Positions 1 to 11,062 of a DNA stretch of 64,000 bases are shown piece after piece. The translations under genes were made by a program, and so were the position numbers. The notes under the pieces are model-generated. The model had not been told where the DNA came from, ran no database searches, and worked only from the letters and a program-made list of their open reading frames with translations. The first letter of the stretch is position 1. Each line of letters opens with the position of its first letter. The stretch spans positions 1 through 64,000 of the forward strand of contig JAADJZ010000001.1 in the NCBI GenBank assembly GCA_011032825.1. The letters are read 5' to 3'. Source of the DNA: Massariosphaeria phaeospora. Its lineage: Eukaryota; Ascomycota; Dothideomycetes; Pleosporales.

Positions 1-2
1 TG

Positions 3-2960
3 AAAGACACCGACGACGAGATTCTGGAAATTCGGATGAAGCTTGCGAACATAACTGGACTGCCTAGTTTTGGAGAAGTCCATTTTAATCAGGACCAGAT
101 TTGGGCCGACAAACATGTCAAGGTTCGCACAAAGGCGCGGAACCTTGCATCTGCACTCGGCTTCGCTGCGACGGCTTGGTTTTCGAGAGGCTCGGTGCGA
201 CAAGATCAAGAAATCATGCTTCGCCTACGCAAGAGTATGTTTCGCGGAGGTAAGCTCAAGCAAGGCCCAATCAGCATTACATTAAGACCGCCCCCGGAGT
301 TCTCCCAGGTAGGCTGGCGATTAGACGCTGCACCATTGGAAGCAATACTCGGTTTGTGGATGTGGACAATGGTCAACGACACGGAAGTCATTGGTACTGA
401 TGCTTGGGGTTCTGGTGTGAATTCAGACGAAGCTCCTGTCTCATCAGTTATTGACAACGTACCCACTGCGAGGATAGTGTCAATAGGTCTCGATGATTCT
501 GACTGGGCAAAAAGCACCGATGTGCAGGGCGAAATGAACCTCTGGCTTGGTCGCAGCTCGATCAAGCTCCGCCAAAGTACACTCACAGTTCGTACGCAGC
601 AACATTACGGCCTCGCCACCCTTTTCCTACAATCTCGCCATAGTAACGAGTGGGAACCACGGGAACAGCGTAAAGAACACTTCGATGGTCTTCCGTCGCG
701 CTCGCAGCGTTTCTCTGGTTGGAATCCGGCACATCGCGTGATATCATCTCAACGAGTTGCGAACACAGCCAGTCCCGGCACGGTGACTAAAGCGCAACCC
801 ACAGAAGATGCGACAGTTAGCTTTCGCATTCAACACACTCAACTGGACGCCACCGATACTTCGCCCCTAGATGTCTGCTGTCAAGAGCTCTTCGTGACGT
901 TGATCATGTCGCTCATCGAGCTCGAAGATGTCCCCATCGGAAACGCATCTTTTGTTGAACATGACGATCTACTTCGACTAGAGCATCCGGTAGTCACAAC
1001 CTTCGCTGAAGCATTTGTAGAAGGTGGTTTGGGCACATACTCGGATGCATTGTTGTGCATACTCCCGGCACTGCGCGATAAGATGCCATCCTTGGATCCC
1101 GAGACCATGCTTCCAGAGCTCATCAAGGCGGCTGAAACCTATCGTCGTGCAGGACAGTGGGAACGAGCCAGAAAAGTGTTACAATTTGGGATCACCCAAA
1201 CGGAGCAGCAAGGTGTCGATGCTTTCTATCTCGAGCAAGCTTTACTAGCATTGTGTGAGCTGTACAGATGGTCACTCTCGACATCTTCTGGTCCAGAGCA
1301 AGATTTCGGACTAAACGGCATCGATAGCGTCGTCGATACATACGCAAACAAGGCTGGCAATACTCTTACTTTACAACAGATGCTAGATGCTTATCAGGAA
1401 ATCGCCGAGAGGTATAAAAATGGTTCTCCCCAGAAAGAGCCTAGGAGCGCGAACAACTTGTCGAATATCCAAGCACGGCTTGTGCGGGCGATTGAGAGTC
1501 GTGACCTAACGGAAGCGCTATACCAGTTGTGTCTCATTACCCCCGCGTGTGAGCGTAGCTTCTCCGTACCAGCATCCGCTCTAGCACTATCTGCGCGAAA
1601 TAACTGGATCGAGGTTGTAGCCACTTTGCTCGAGCTTAGGGCAAACCCCAACGACGCCGACGAGGAAGGCAAAAGAGGCATTTATCATTGTGCTGAACTT
1701 GGAAACGACGCCTGTGCCAAACTGTTGCTCGGTCATCAAGTATCCTTGGATTCTACGTTCTCTAAAAAACACCGACGACTCGTGCTTCTTCATATCGCAG
1801 CCCAGAACGGACAGACCAGTATGGTGAAGCTACTGCTTAATAATGGATTCATAGATGTGGACGGGACTGACCTTGAGCAATATACTGCGCTCAGCCGAGC
1901 GGCTCAAAACGGAAGAACGGATATTGTTGAGATTCTACTCAACACACCGGGCGTCACGGTGGAGAGACCAGATCTCGTTCGAACTCCACTGTCATCGGCT
2001 GCAGAAAACGGCAACGTGGATATCATTCGCCTTCTGGTCGCCACTGCAGCTGTAAACCTGAATCGTCAGGGCGAAAAGCAACGCACCGCACTTTTTCAGG
2101 CCGTGGCAAATGGAAAAGATGCAGCTGCAAGGGTCTTAATCCAGATGGGAGCAAATATAGAGATACCGGACTTGGCTCAAAACACACCTTTAGCGTTCGC
2201 TGTTCAGCAGCACAACGTAGCGATGGTGAAACTCCTGACGGAATATAACGCCAATGTCAACGCCGTGGTAGCTTGGAAGAGGCCAATCTTGTATTATGCA
2301 TGCATCGGTTTGTGTCACAGGGCACGCTTGCTAAAAAAGGCTCGAGATGAATGTGAGGAGGAGATCAACGCACTCATAAGTATTGTAACTCTGCTGCTGG
2401 GCAAGGGCGCCAATGCCGATGTTCCGGATGACCGCTTCGTACCGCTTCTCTCAAGGGCTACCTATACGTGCAATAGAGGCACTATCTGCTTGGACATCTT
2501 GCTAACGCACGGCGCCAACATCGAATCAAGAGACAAAGATAAGTGCACTCCCCTGATGCACGCCGCACATGCTCAAGCAAGCGACGCCCTCTTGAAACTC
2601 CTCGAAGCCGGAGCCGATATAGAAGCCCAAGATGCTAAAGGTCGAACTCCGCTCTTCCATGCAATGAAAGTTCCTCCACCCCGCTACTGGAATGCCGCAG
2701 ATAGTCTCTCACACATCAGACTCCTGCTCGAATGGGGAGCAAGCGTTGACGCGAAGAACAAGAGTGGTGACACGGTGTTGCAGGAAGCTATGCGGTGTGA
2801 AAATGTTCCGGCTGTGAAAATGTGGTTGGATAGGGGCGCTGATGGAGAATTAAGAGATGATAACGGTGTAACGGCGACACAGTGGTTGGGGGACCATGGG
2901 GACGAGTCCTCGCTCGTGAGCATTGATTATAGCAACGAGTCAGAGGTGAAGATAATGTGA
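3..2960 (+). CDS. Ankyrin-repeat protein, 5' end cut by window edge
   Basis: The reading frame is open from the third base of the window with no stop before the first Met at 36, so the gene very likely starts outside the window. From that Met it runs 974 residues. The first ~350 residues match nothing I recognise. Residues ~365-425 are helical and TPR-like (tyr-rich, with an AGQWERARKVL stretch). From ~515 to ~965 there are about a dozen ankyrin repeats with clear signatures such as TALSRAAQNGRTDIVEILL and TPLSSAAENGNVDIIRLL. Ankyrin arrays bind partner proteins, and many fungal ones sit behind variable N-terminal effector domains; here that part is missing or unrecognised. No transmembrane segment or signal peptide is visible. 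The ankyrin call is firm; the role is unknown. Confidence 0.85.
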   Translation, partial: KDTDDEILEIRMKLANITGLPSFGEVHFNQDQIWADKHVKVRTKARNLASALGFAATAWFSRGSVRQDQEIMLRLRKSMFRGGKLKQGPISITLRPPPEFSQVGWRLDAAPLEAILGLWMWTMVNDTEVIGTDAWGSGVNSDEAPVSSVIDNVPTARIVSIGLDDSDWAKSTDVQGEMNLWLGRSSIKLRQSTLTVRTQQHYGLATLFLQSRHSNEWEPREQRKEHFDGLPSRSQRFSGWNPAHRVISSQRVANTASPGTVTKAQPTEDATVSFRIQHTQLDATDTSPLDVCCQELFVTLIMSLIELEDVPIGNASFVEHDDLLRLEHPVVTTFAEAFVEGGLGTYSDALLCILPALRDKMPSLDPETMLPELIKAAETYRRAGQWERARKVLQFGITQTEQQGVDAFYLEQALLALCELYRWSLSTSSGPEQDFGLNGIDSVVDTYANKAGNTLTLQQMLDAYQEIAERYKNGSPQKEPRSANNLSNIQARLVRAIESRDLTEALYQLCLITPACERSFSVPASALALSARNNWIEVVATLLELRANPNDADEEGKRGIYHCAELGNDACAKLLLGHQVSLDSTFSKKHRRLVLLHIAAQNGQTSMVKLLLNNGFIDVDGTDLEQYTALSRAAQNGRTDIVEILLNTPGVTVERPDLVRTPLSSAAENGNVDIIRLLVATAAVNLNRQGEKQRTALFQAVANGKDAAARVLIQMGANIEIPDLAQNTPLAFAVQQHNVAMVKLLTEYNANVNAVVAWKRPILYYACIGLCHRARLLKKARDECEEEINALISIVTLLLGKGANADVPDDRFVPLLSRATYTCNRGTICLDILLTHGANIESRDKDKCTPLMHAAHAQASDALLKLLEAGADIEAQDAKGRTPLFHAMKVPPPRYWNAADSLSHIRLLLEWGASVDAKNKSGDTVLQEAMRCENVPAVKMWLDRGADGELRDDNGVTATQWLGDHGDESSLVSIDYSNESEVKIM

Positions 2961-3077
2961 CGATTGTATGGGTTTCCATTAGCGCTGCACCGGTCTGTAT
3001 ATGTAATAGGAGGATGAGGCGACGACGAGATAAATGCGCCGACGGCGGAGCTATTGCACGACCGGGATCGCTCTACT

Positions 3078-3858
3078 TTAATACCCCTTAACATTACCGT
3101 CTCTCCCAACCACTTTGCCGACGTACTTCTGGTCGACTCGCCAAAGACCTTGATCACGCCGTCGCCAGATGCCTCCGCGGTCAACTCCGTTTCGATATTG
3201 AAATGCTGTGCCGCTACGTTCCCGAGCTCGGTCTGCACAAAACCGGGATCCATGGCAAATCATTGAGCCAGGCGTTTTCGCTGTTGATGCGCGCCGTCAC
3301 TCAGTTCACCGCCGCCTTGGTGGGTCCATAGGCTGCGTTCGGGATTGAGTGTTGGTTCCTGTCGCAATCAACTCAGGTATACAAAAAAAAGAGGACAACG
3401 AACACAATACTGCCGGCAGAAAACCCAATAGGCGCAAAGAGAGGCTCCCTCGACGACTTCTGCATCAGGGCCTGCGTGGCTTGGTAGAGGGCGATGAAGC
3501 CCTGGACGATCGGAGACATGTGGCCACGGAAGTCGTCGAACTTGAGTTTGGCTACAAGCGGCCAGGCGTACGGAACGCCCGCGTTGGCGATGACGATGTC
3601 GAGGTGGTCAATCCCGTGCTTATCTGGCAGCCCCTGGATGGCGGAAAAGGCGTTCTGGTCGATCAAGGCGTCGAGCTTGACGACGATGAGTTTGCTGCCG
3701 TCGCCTTTAGGCAGTTCAGCCGACGTCTGCGACGTTGAGTGCGCAGGGTTGCGGTTGCCAGCAATGACGGTATGTTCAAGCAGGGTGATATATCTCTTCA
3801 ACATGCCCAGGCCAAGTCCGCGGTTGGCGCCAGTAATGAAGACGATGGTTTGGGCCAC
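3078..3858 (-). pseudogene. Broken short-chain dehydrogenase/reductase (SDR)
   Basis: The N-terminal half is intact: a Rossmann motif TGANRGLG near residue 10 and the NAG motif (IANAGVPYA) are readable to 3373, where a TGA stop ends the frame. The same frame continues with the catalytic Tyr-x-x-x-Lys as YGPTK (near 3323), but a second TGA sits where the family usually has Trp. The C-terminal part (DPGFVQTELGN) lies in another frame, and the last residues (GKVVGRDGNVKGY) return in a third. Two stops and two frameshifts make a functional enzyme unlikely. A short intron could remove the first stop, but no donor/acceptor pair gives the right phase. The best match by eye is the fungal norsolorinic-acid-ketoreductase-like SDR group. 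Confidence 0.75.
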
Positions 3859-4458
3859 AGTGGAGAGGGGCCCAGAATTGGGTGAGGGTGAAAGTGAAAC
3901 AAGCGGCCGGCTGATTCTTCAAAGTTTAGATGCATAGTCTGGTTTTAAGCGTTCCGGAATCATGATTCTCTTGATATCCAATTTCCAATGAAGCGAGCCC
4001 TTGCTACCAGAGGAAGTTTCTGACATCTGACCAAGTCGGACCACGCTGGGATATGTCCCAGCAAACCGCCGTGCCCCCAGCCAATTTCTTGAAATCAGCG
4101 TATATCTGAGTCACCAACAAAATGGCGGACCATCGATGGTGAATGAGATGCAGCTGGGAACTGATCGACAGGCAGTCAAAATGCCGAGCCCCGACCGAAG
4201 ATTGAGCCGATGGAACCCCGATTATGTAATGGCCCGAAGGAACTCGAACAACCTTGGAACAACCTCATGAGACGCGCAGACATCCGGAAAACATGCGAAC
4301 TATCACAGTCTCTGCAACAATCCTTGAATGAGCTGCAAACTGGCGATGTCTTATCACGCCGGACAGGCTTAGGCGCTCCGACGTCACTCATCAGGCCTCA
4401 GAATTAACAACGACGATCCAGCGCAGGGCCCGTATCTGTACCCAACTGGCGGGACGAG
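3859..4458. other. Intergenic, nothing clear
   Basis: About 600 bp between the two broken genes. A 65-codon plus-strand frame at 4210-4407 ends 51 bp before the next gene, but it has no family signature, so I do not call it. Confidence 0.4.
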
Positions 4459-5219
4459 ATGCCAACGGTCACCCAGAAAGATCTCCATCATACTCTCAAA
4501 ATGCGTGAGGATGAGGGATGGAAAGACCATCTACTAGCAGGCACAAGACGAGAACTTGATAGCATCCAGGACAGCCTCGACAACTATTACCTGCGACCAG
4601 GCGGACCATGGGGCTTCGTTGTGTTTCGCACCGTTTACGGCGACAACAGCGAGGCGCCTTGGGCCCGCTTCATCGAACATCTGCGCGACTCTATCGCAGA
4701 ACCGCTGTTGTCCGTGCAGCGGACTGATCTCAGCACCCGCCACGAGCTGACTATCATCGAGGACGAAGAGACGCTCGCTGGTGCCGATTCGCATACAGTG
4801 CGTCATGCATTTCGCGCATGGGTTGCTAATGACCTGTCACCACGGCTTGACGATACGGTGAAGCAGACGCGGTAGCAGTTGCTTAGCAACGACGCGCATT
4901 ATGCGACACATCTCGCGGCGATTCTCCCGGTTCTCCCCTCGAGGTGGAACTTTTGCTTGTTTGTGGACGAGGCTTGTTCTCGCTCGCTTGTTGTGTCGCA
5001 GTTTCCAGCCATCAAAATCCTGCAGACTGGTAATACGACAGAGTGGCTGTTGTAACCGAGGGCTGGGAAGATGGCGACACTGACGACGGAGTCGAAGAGG
5101 TCGGGTGGATGTACACCGACGTGGTCGAATATGTCAGGTGGTACGAATGTCTAATCGCCCCGCACGAGTGGCGCGAGTTCTACCAAAGGGCTTACAAAGA
5201 CTATGTGAACGACTTGTAG
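4459..5219 (+). pseudogene. Broken fungal hypothetical protein (PWGFVVFRTVYGD family)
   Basis: The frame opens with a 138-residue ORF whose GPWGFVVFRTVYGD motif and following WARFIEHLR helix resemble a widespread uncharacterised ascomycete family. A TAG at 4873-4875 interrupts it, but the same frame continues for more than 50 codons with the family-like FCLFVDEACS segment. Around 5045 the frame must shift once to keep the acidic C-terminal part (EEVGWMYTDVVEYVRWYE), which ends at a TAG at 5217-5219. The stop follows CGG and precedes CAG, so it may be a CAG to TAG change of the RIP type. One stop and one frameshift indicate a young pseudogene. The function of the family is unknown to me. Confidence 0.7.
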
Positions 5220-6350
5220 GAGGTCGATACCACCCGCAGCTTGTTCGGACCAGTTTCTAGCTTACGACGCAGCGTTCCAAATTTAGCGGAACATGTTTAG
5301 GTGTGCCCGGAACCAAACCGCGAATCCTTTCGATAGAGTCCTCGTCGATAAAGACTTTGCCCCGTCCCTATGACTCTACGCGGTATTGGATTTCGGTCTA
5401 CATGGGCCTGACCGGCTCTGTATCGACGGGAGCGAAGCGGTAGATTTTGAAAGTAATGTTGTACCGAGTATGACTTATGCAAGGACACCCGGGCGAGAAC
5501 GACCAGTACTATCAACACTTAACAACGTCCCTGCTTCACATAGTCAAACATACCCCGACATAGAGGAGAGCGCCTTTGGACTATGCTTTGAATGCTACGC
5601 TCCATCTCAAGCATCGCCTCGGATAACCTAATGGACACTCCTTCCTGCCATTTATCAGTTACCTGTTGAGTTCGTCCTCGTTGGCCTTAGTCCTCTGCTC
5701 GACAAACGTGTGCGCTTCAACAGCAGAGGAGAGCGCGCAGACCTCACTATGGCGTCGATTGGGAAAGTAATGCTTTATGAATGGTGAGTAGTGAGCGAGC
5801 AGTCAAGGTTCACCGCGGCATGCCATGGCTTCCGGGTGCGGGACGTCCGACGGAGGAAAGCAGATTATGAAGGGTCGTGAGGCAGCATTGTTTCATGCCG
5901 TCGTCGCTGAGGATGATCCAATACGTTTGGATGATGCCGCCGTCCATAAGACGGGTTGATTACTCACTGCCAGTCAGTTTGCGCGCTGGAGTAATGCCAA
6001 GCCTCGGCCCCCAATATGTAAGGCCCAACATCATGAGATGCGCAGAGTAGCGCCGCTTTCAGTATATGTTAAACTTGGACACAGAGCTTACCTGAGGCTA
6101 TGGTGTCAGCTTATGTAAAAGAACATACTCCGTATGTATGCTAATAATAGATAGGCGCTGATGCTACACTACCTTAAGTGCGACAAGAGGATAGATGAGT
6201 GATAGTACAGAAACGAGTTATCCTGCCAATTTAGGGCCACGTGCAGCTTTGTTTTGCCTATTCGCGTTAGGCGATAAGCGGAGCTGTAGTATCCAGACCC
6301 GGTTTGAAACAGAGGTCAGCTATACTATTTTCCACGTATTAACTTCTTGA
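5220..6350. other. Intergenic, 5' flank of the metallopeptidase
   Basis: About 1.1 kb with only short frames. No repeat or recognisable gene remnant was seen. It ends at the TATA box of the next gene. Confidence 0.5.
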
Positions 6351-6358
6351 TATAAAAG
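6351..6358 (+). promoter_or_regulatory. TATA box of the metallopeptidase gene
   Basis: TATAAAAG lies 84 bp before the start codon at 6442, followed by a pyrimidine-rich leader. This is a canonical core-promoter layout for filamentous fungi. Confidence 0.65.
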
Positions 6359-6441
6359 AGCCAGTATACACCGATACAATTCAGATTTTCAAACCAAGTC
6401 ATTCATTCTTCTCAATTTGTCATTTATTTCGTTACGTCAAT

Positions 6442-8034
6442 ATGTTTTCCAACACTTTGCTTCTCGCTTCCACGCTTATCGCCTGTATCTCAGCTACCAA
6501 CCAGCTTGTCGGTTACGAAGCATGTAGCAACGATCAAAAAGACAAAATTAACGAAGCGTTTCAACAAGCGAAAGATGTCTTCGATGTGGTCAGAGATGTG
6601 AACATCGACTGGAACAGTGCTGCGGCCGTGGAGTTCTTGGGCCCGCCAGGCTTCAACCAGAACATGCAATCAGTTATTCAAGGTGAGCAAGAGAAGATCC
6701 AAGGTGAGAGGGCATATTAGCTGCCTCCCGTAACTCTTGGCAGTGGATTATGGAGAACTCATAGCTAATCCGATTCGGAATACAGGCATCATCCATGACC
6801 TTGCGAAGGTGAATGGAGGAAGTATACATGATGATTTCAGTATAAACGTCCGATGCGATGACTGGGTAAAGGACTGTGATGGCAATTATGCATACACAAC
6901 CCAACGCGGCCCGAGTGGATCCAACTACAACACCGGAGTCATTGTCTTCTGCCAGAAATTTTTCGATAGTCCATCGCTCAGCGAAGTGGTGGACCGCGGA
7001 AGAAATGAGTTTGACTGGCAAAAGAAATACAGTATGAACACATACTCCGATGCACGAGGTATTGGTTGCCCTACTACACCTGCCTTAGGTTGCTAATTCA
7101 AAATAGCTGTGACTATGATCCATGAGTTCCTTCACATCGACTGGATAGCCAGCGCCGAACGCTACGGTGCCAACCTCCACGTCAAGGACTGGCGAGTCGA
7201 GTTCTACGATCACGAAAACCACGACAAAAAAGAAAGCCGCACCGTCTACGGCGCTCGGATGGCCAAAACGCTCGCGCGCTGGAACGACAGAACAAGCACA
7301 CCCCAGCCCGGCCGCTTCATTGCCCGAAGTGCCGAGAACCTCGCGCTCTATCCGCTCGCTATCTACATGAGCCGCCAGCTCGGCGCATACCCGCACCTAC
7401 CACTCGTGAACACCAAGCCGAATAAGGAACCCAATTTCCACAACGAAAATGCATTTGAAATTGATTCCACGGGCAATGTCTTCGCCAATACTACGTATCC
7501 GCAAGACATCGAAATCTTTTCCACGCAAGAGGGTCTTGAAGTCGCCACAATAGACTCCTTCCTCGACGACTCGCTGTACCCGAAAGCCTACCTCGACGAC
7601 TGGCATCACTGGGCTAACCCGATGACCCAATCATCCAACTTCGTACGTATATCCACCTCACCTTACCTGACCATTACTCTCAAGTACAATACCGAGAACT
7701 AATCGTCTCCATAGCACAATCAACTCCACGACGGCTTCATAGAATGTGCTACCATGGTACAATCCACTTGGTCTCACCACACCGTTACATCGAAGGCCAA
7801 TGCTGGCTATACCGGAGTTTGGGATGGCTGGGTCAAGTATTGGTCGCCGTCTTGCCCGAACGCGGAAGCGACGTTTATGTGGCCGGCGGGATACGGCGAC
7901 GTTTATTTGAAGTCTGATGGGTATTTGCATGATGGTGGTGGTAAGTGACGCATGCGATCCGCGTTGAAAATCGTCACGTTTGCTAACCCATAAAACCAGA
8001 TAATATCATCGGGACGATTAAGATCAATTGTTAG
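6442..8034 (+). CDS. Secreted HExxH zinc metallopeptidase
   Basis: Five exons: 6442-6682, 6744-7058, 7107-7642, 7715-7940 and 8000-8034, giving 450 residues with all junction phases consistent. The N-terminus is a typical signal peptide (hydrophobic core FSNTLLLASTLIACISA). The zinc site is HEFLH at residues 191-195, with Asp two residues further on, and a downstream AENLALYP stretch resembles the conserved element of deuterolysin-like and related fungal peptidases. It should be secreted and hydrolyse extracellular protein. A second in-phase donor at 6704 would add seven codons to exon 1 but leave only a 40-bp intron, so the first donor is preferred. The many cysteines fit an extracellular protein. 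The exact MEROPS family is uncertain (M35-like). Confidence 0.8.
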
Positions 8035-9711
8035 AGTGGTATTCACGAGCTCATCGCGAGCCTCTCTCTTTCCCGCATACAATTTTGGTCATTCTTTGAA
8101 TCTGTTTTTGCTTTCATATCGTGTTTTTGGGTTTTTCTTTTTGCATTGTTTCTTTTATATCGTCTTTTTTGTTAGAATAGTACATTCGACTAGATGGAAT
8201 CAGGATTAGGCCTATACCGGCGCTGAACTCGTACGCATGCTCAGACAGTACTGGGCCATGAGGATCCTAATTTATGACATCTTCCAGGCCAGATGGTAAC
8301 CGGGAAACAAGTCGCGTGGATGCTTCGAAATACCCGAGCCGAACAGATTTAACAGATTAGCGGGGAGGCCATCCCTTAGAAATTCTCGTCCGGACATAGA
8401 CAACCTCTCCGGCCTGATGATATCTATCGTTGAAAATCGTCGGTTCGTCCTTGTAAATTCGACGAAGTCCTGGGGTATACCCGATCTGGGTGTGCGCGCT
8501 GGACCCGGTCGACGAGTTTATGGGCAAAGTGAATCTTTTTGCGGAAACGCAAAACGCAAGCTGCCGCGCATGACACAACCCTTCGTGAGATCCATATGCG
8601 GATACTTCTACAAGCCGTTTAACAGTTCTCTGAACTTAGTTGAAGACAATTGGTTGATGTAATCAACGTCCAGATGGCCTCGGAGATGGCCAGCGAGTGG
8701 AGATAGCCGCGCGGAGAGCCGGCGCCCGAGGAGGCAACTATATAGGCAGCTCTGCCCCCTCATCTCACCTATCTCACTCATCTCGTCTATCTGATCTACC
8801 TGCTCTGAACCTGCTCCGCTATCTGCTCTATTGAACCATTGTCCGTCTGCGCGAAAAGACACATGAAACAAAATTCTGTCTACTATTTCGATTAGTGCAT
8901 GATGCTTTACAACCCATTCCGGAGCACTACAGATGAGCTACAATTTATAAGACCGTTGGACTGCCACGATTCCTTATACAAAACTTATCGCACCCACGGA
9001 CCGAGTTCCCAGCGACTCCGCTCCATGCCATTCCAGGCACATTGGGAGGCATGCCGCAGAAGCACCACAGAGATGGATAGACCGGCCTGAATTATTAGCG
9101 CACAAAGCAGTCATAAGGCTTATGAAAGATGCGAGATGTTGTTTGCGCAAAAGCTGACATGGGTAGCGGAGTGGAGTCTTCGGAATCAGTGTTAGTATCG
9201 ACTCCATGAGATTTGGTGTTCCATTGCAAAGCACGACTCGTTTGTCAATACCATAGCTGAGGATAATCGAATAGTCAACTTTTTACTTAGCAAGATAATG
9301 AATAGACGAGCGCAGTGTGCACGTGCTCTCACCAAGCTTTCAGAGCCGTTTTCGTGTGGCCCCACGTGCTGCCCAGTACCAAACTCCATCCCGGTCAGTG
9401 CCAGTAAATCCCCATCGTTTGCCGGCGGATTAGATATAAATACGATATGAATGGCTTGTTCTTTCAGGTACGAGTAGCCTACGTGTTTCGCTAATGCCCA
9501 AGGTTTTGCCCTCGGCTCACACGCTTGTCTCCAGGTTTTTCGAATTCTTTCCCTTTTACGACAGCCGCGAGGTCAATATTCTCGTAGTTCTCTCCTTTCC
9601 ACATAATCTAGTTCTTGCAAACTCGCTTCAGGAGGACCCTTACACGTCAACCGCAGACTAGTTCTTCCCTCCTCAGATCAGAAGCCCGCTTCCGCTTGAA
9701 CAGCCCAAGTC
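8035..9711. other. Intergenic with a short CT-rich low-complexity tract
   Basis: About 1.7 kb without a supportable gene. Positions 8757-8830 are a degenerate CTCATCT/CTATCTG-type pyrimidine tract. A minus-strand frame at 8357-8578 has a plausible C-terminal composition but no recognised family. Confidence 0.4.
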
Positions 9712-10260
9712 ATGGGTTTTCGAAAGACACTCAAGAAACTGCTCCAATCTGGCACTCGTCGTCTCCGCTCAATCTCCCACCTGCGCTCACGACGACCTCA
9801 AAGCCCTCCACCTTTCGACGATGCCCCATCACAACCACGCCACGTCCAGCACCGCATCTTCAAGTGCCACGCCCCACCCCGCAGCGAACCCCTCCCACGA
9901 CCCAGACCCTCGCCACCACCAAGCCCTAGCCCGAGAGAGAAACCCAGCGGACTACAAGCTGCCAGTCGCGAAGAGAAAGGCAGCGCACCACAAGCCGACA
10001 ACCCCGAAGAGAAAGACAGCCCACCACAAGCCGCCAACCCCGAAGCAAACGTCAGTGTACCACAAGCCACCGGTCCAGAAGAGAACGTCAGCGCACCACA
10101 AGCCGCCATCTCCGCGTGCTGCACGCCCACGTGCCCATTCCAGCAGCCCACGTCGGTCGCCGAGGACCGAGGTCACGTTCTTCCCGCGACTCAACGGCCA
10201 GGGAGTTCCTCCGGGGCAGTACTGCCACCCGCACCGGAGCATTTCGGTTTGGCAGTCTGA
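9712..10260 (+). CDS. Hypothetical disordered protein with 12-residue repeats
   Basis: Predicted 182 residues starting with a basic amphipathic peptide (MGFRKTLKKLLQSG), followed by a Pro/Ser/Arg-rich region and five 12-residue repeats of the form EEKxSxPQAxxP. No domain is recognised and the protein should be disordered. The start is chosen because its first residues resemble an internal Met of the nearby minus-strand F-box-like gene (MGLRKFLQRLRRQ), which suggests a shared N-terminal module. A second frame (9821-10279) is also open across the repeats and codes basic 12-mers (KRKTAHHKPPTP), so the true frame is not certain. Codon evidence or transcripts would decide. Confidence 0.4.
   Translation: MGFRKTLKKLLQSGTRRLRSISHLRSRRPQSPPPFDDAPSQPRHVQHRIFKCHAPPRSEPLPRPRPSPPPSPSPREKPSGLQAASREEKGSAPQADNPEEKDSPPQAANPEANVSVPQATGPEENVSAPQAAISACCTPTCPFQQPTSVAEDRGHVLPATQRPGSSSGAVLPPAPEHFGLAV
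9934..10113 (+). repeat. 36-bp tandem repeat, five units, inside an ORF
   Basis: Five consecutive 36-bp units share a core of GAAGAGAA...CACCACAAGCC. The unit length is a multiple of three, so copy changes keep both open frames. Units 2, 3 and 5 are the most alike; units 1 and 4 are diverged. Confidence 0.85.
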
Positions 10261-11062
10261 ACACGATGGTGGCGAGTAGGCGATTGGACGACTGAGTGCC
10301 ACTCAACGTAGCCGGGCTCGGCGGCCCCCGTCTCAAAGAAGAGCTTATGTCTACCGTCACTCGCGTGAAGAAAGAGGGTCATTTTGGGTATTGGTCTCAA
10401 GAAAGATGCCCGGCTGTTGGTCTGGTCTGGTGCAGAGAGAAGATAGCCTGTCCTGCCCCTCCCGCAACTGCACGGTTGGAGAGCTGTGCCTGGGCAGGAC
10501 TACCACTCGCACTGGTTCATTGCAGTTGCAGCCTAGACATGATGATAGCGAGTCTGCACTCACATCCGTAGCCCTTTCGGATCATACGCGAGAGTGACTC
10601 GCAAGCACGGGTCCCAGGCTGAGGGCGAGCGGTTGGTGTCCTTGTCCACAGTTCTAGCGGACCAGACGGTGAAGAGATACTACTGGGAGAGGCCGCTGGG
10701 CAGGTTTTTGACCTAGGATGGAAATGTTGATGCGAAGACGCGAGAGGTGGACGAAGAGGAAGCGGAGGAAACGAAGCATCAGCCTTGGAGTTGGCGGAGG
10801 GTGGGTGGTTCTGGGAATAAAGCCGTTTGCGTTAGTGACTATATAAACATGTAATCTGTTATTGATCCTTCCGTCACTGGTGTTTGATGTGCGGAGGAAG
10901 TTTTCGCACTCTCAGCACATGATACTATTTGTCCAAAACTTTCACCAGCCTCTTCCATAACCTCCGTGTGGCAGCGCGCAGTTTCCAGAGGACCGCGTTG
11001 GCAGATTCGATACCTCGTTCTCTTGCGATGCTTCGTTGCGAAGTTCTCTGTACTATACGTCC
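10261..11062. other. Intergenic with a diverged ~100-bp duplication
   Basis: A stretch at about 10450-10560 resembles 10170-10280 from the tail of the preceding ORF. Translated, both give similar strings (NGQGVPPGQYCHPHRS against NCTVGELCLGRTTTRT), with Asp/Glu-His-Asp close behind. It looks like a decayed partial copy of the preceding gene. Nothing else was seen. Confidence 0.45.

Noticed and set aside
8357..8578. Minus-strand 73-codon ORF resembling the tail of a retroelement-type protein
   Set aside because: Only a vague resemblance; no reverse transcriptase, integrase or terminal repeats nearby.
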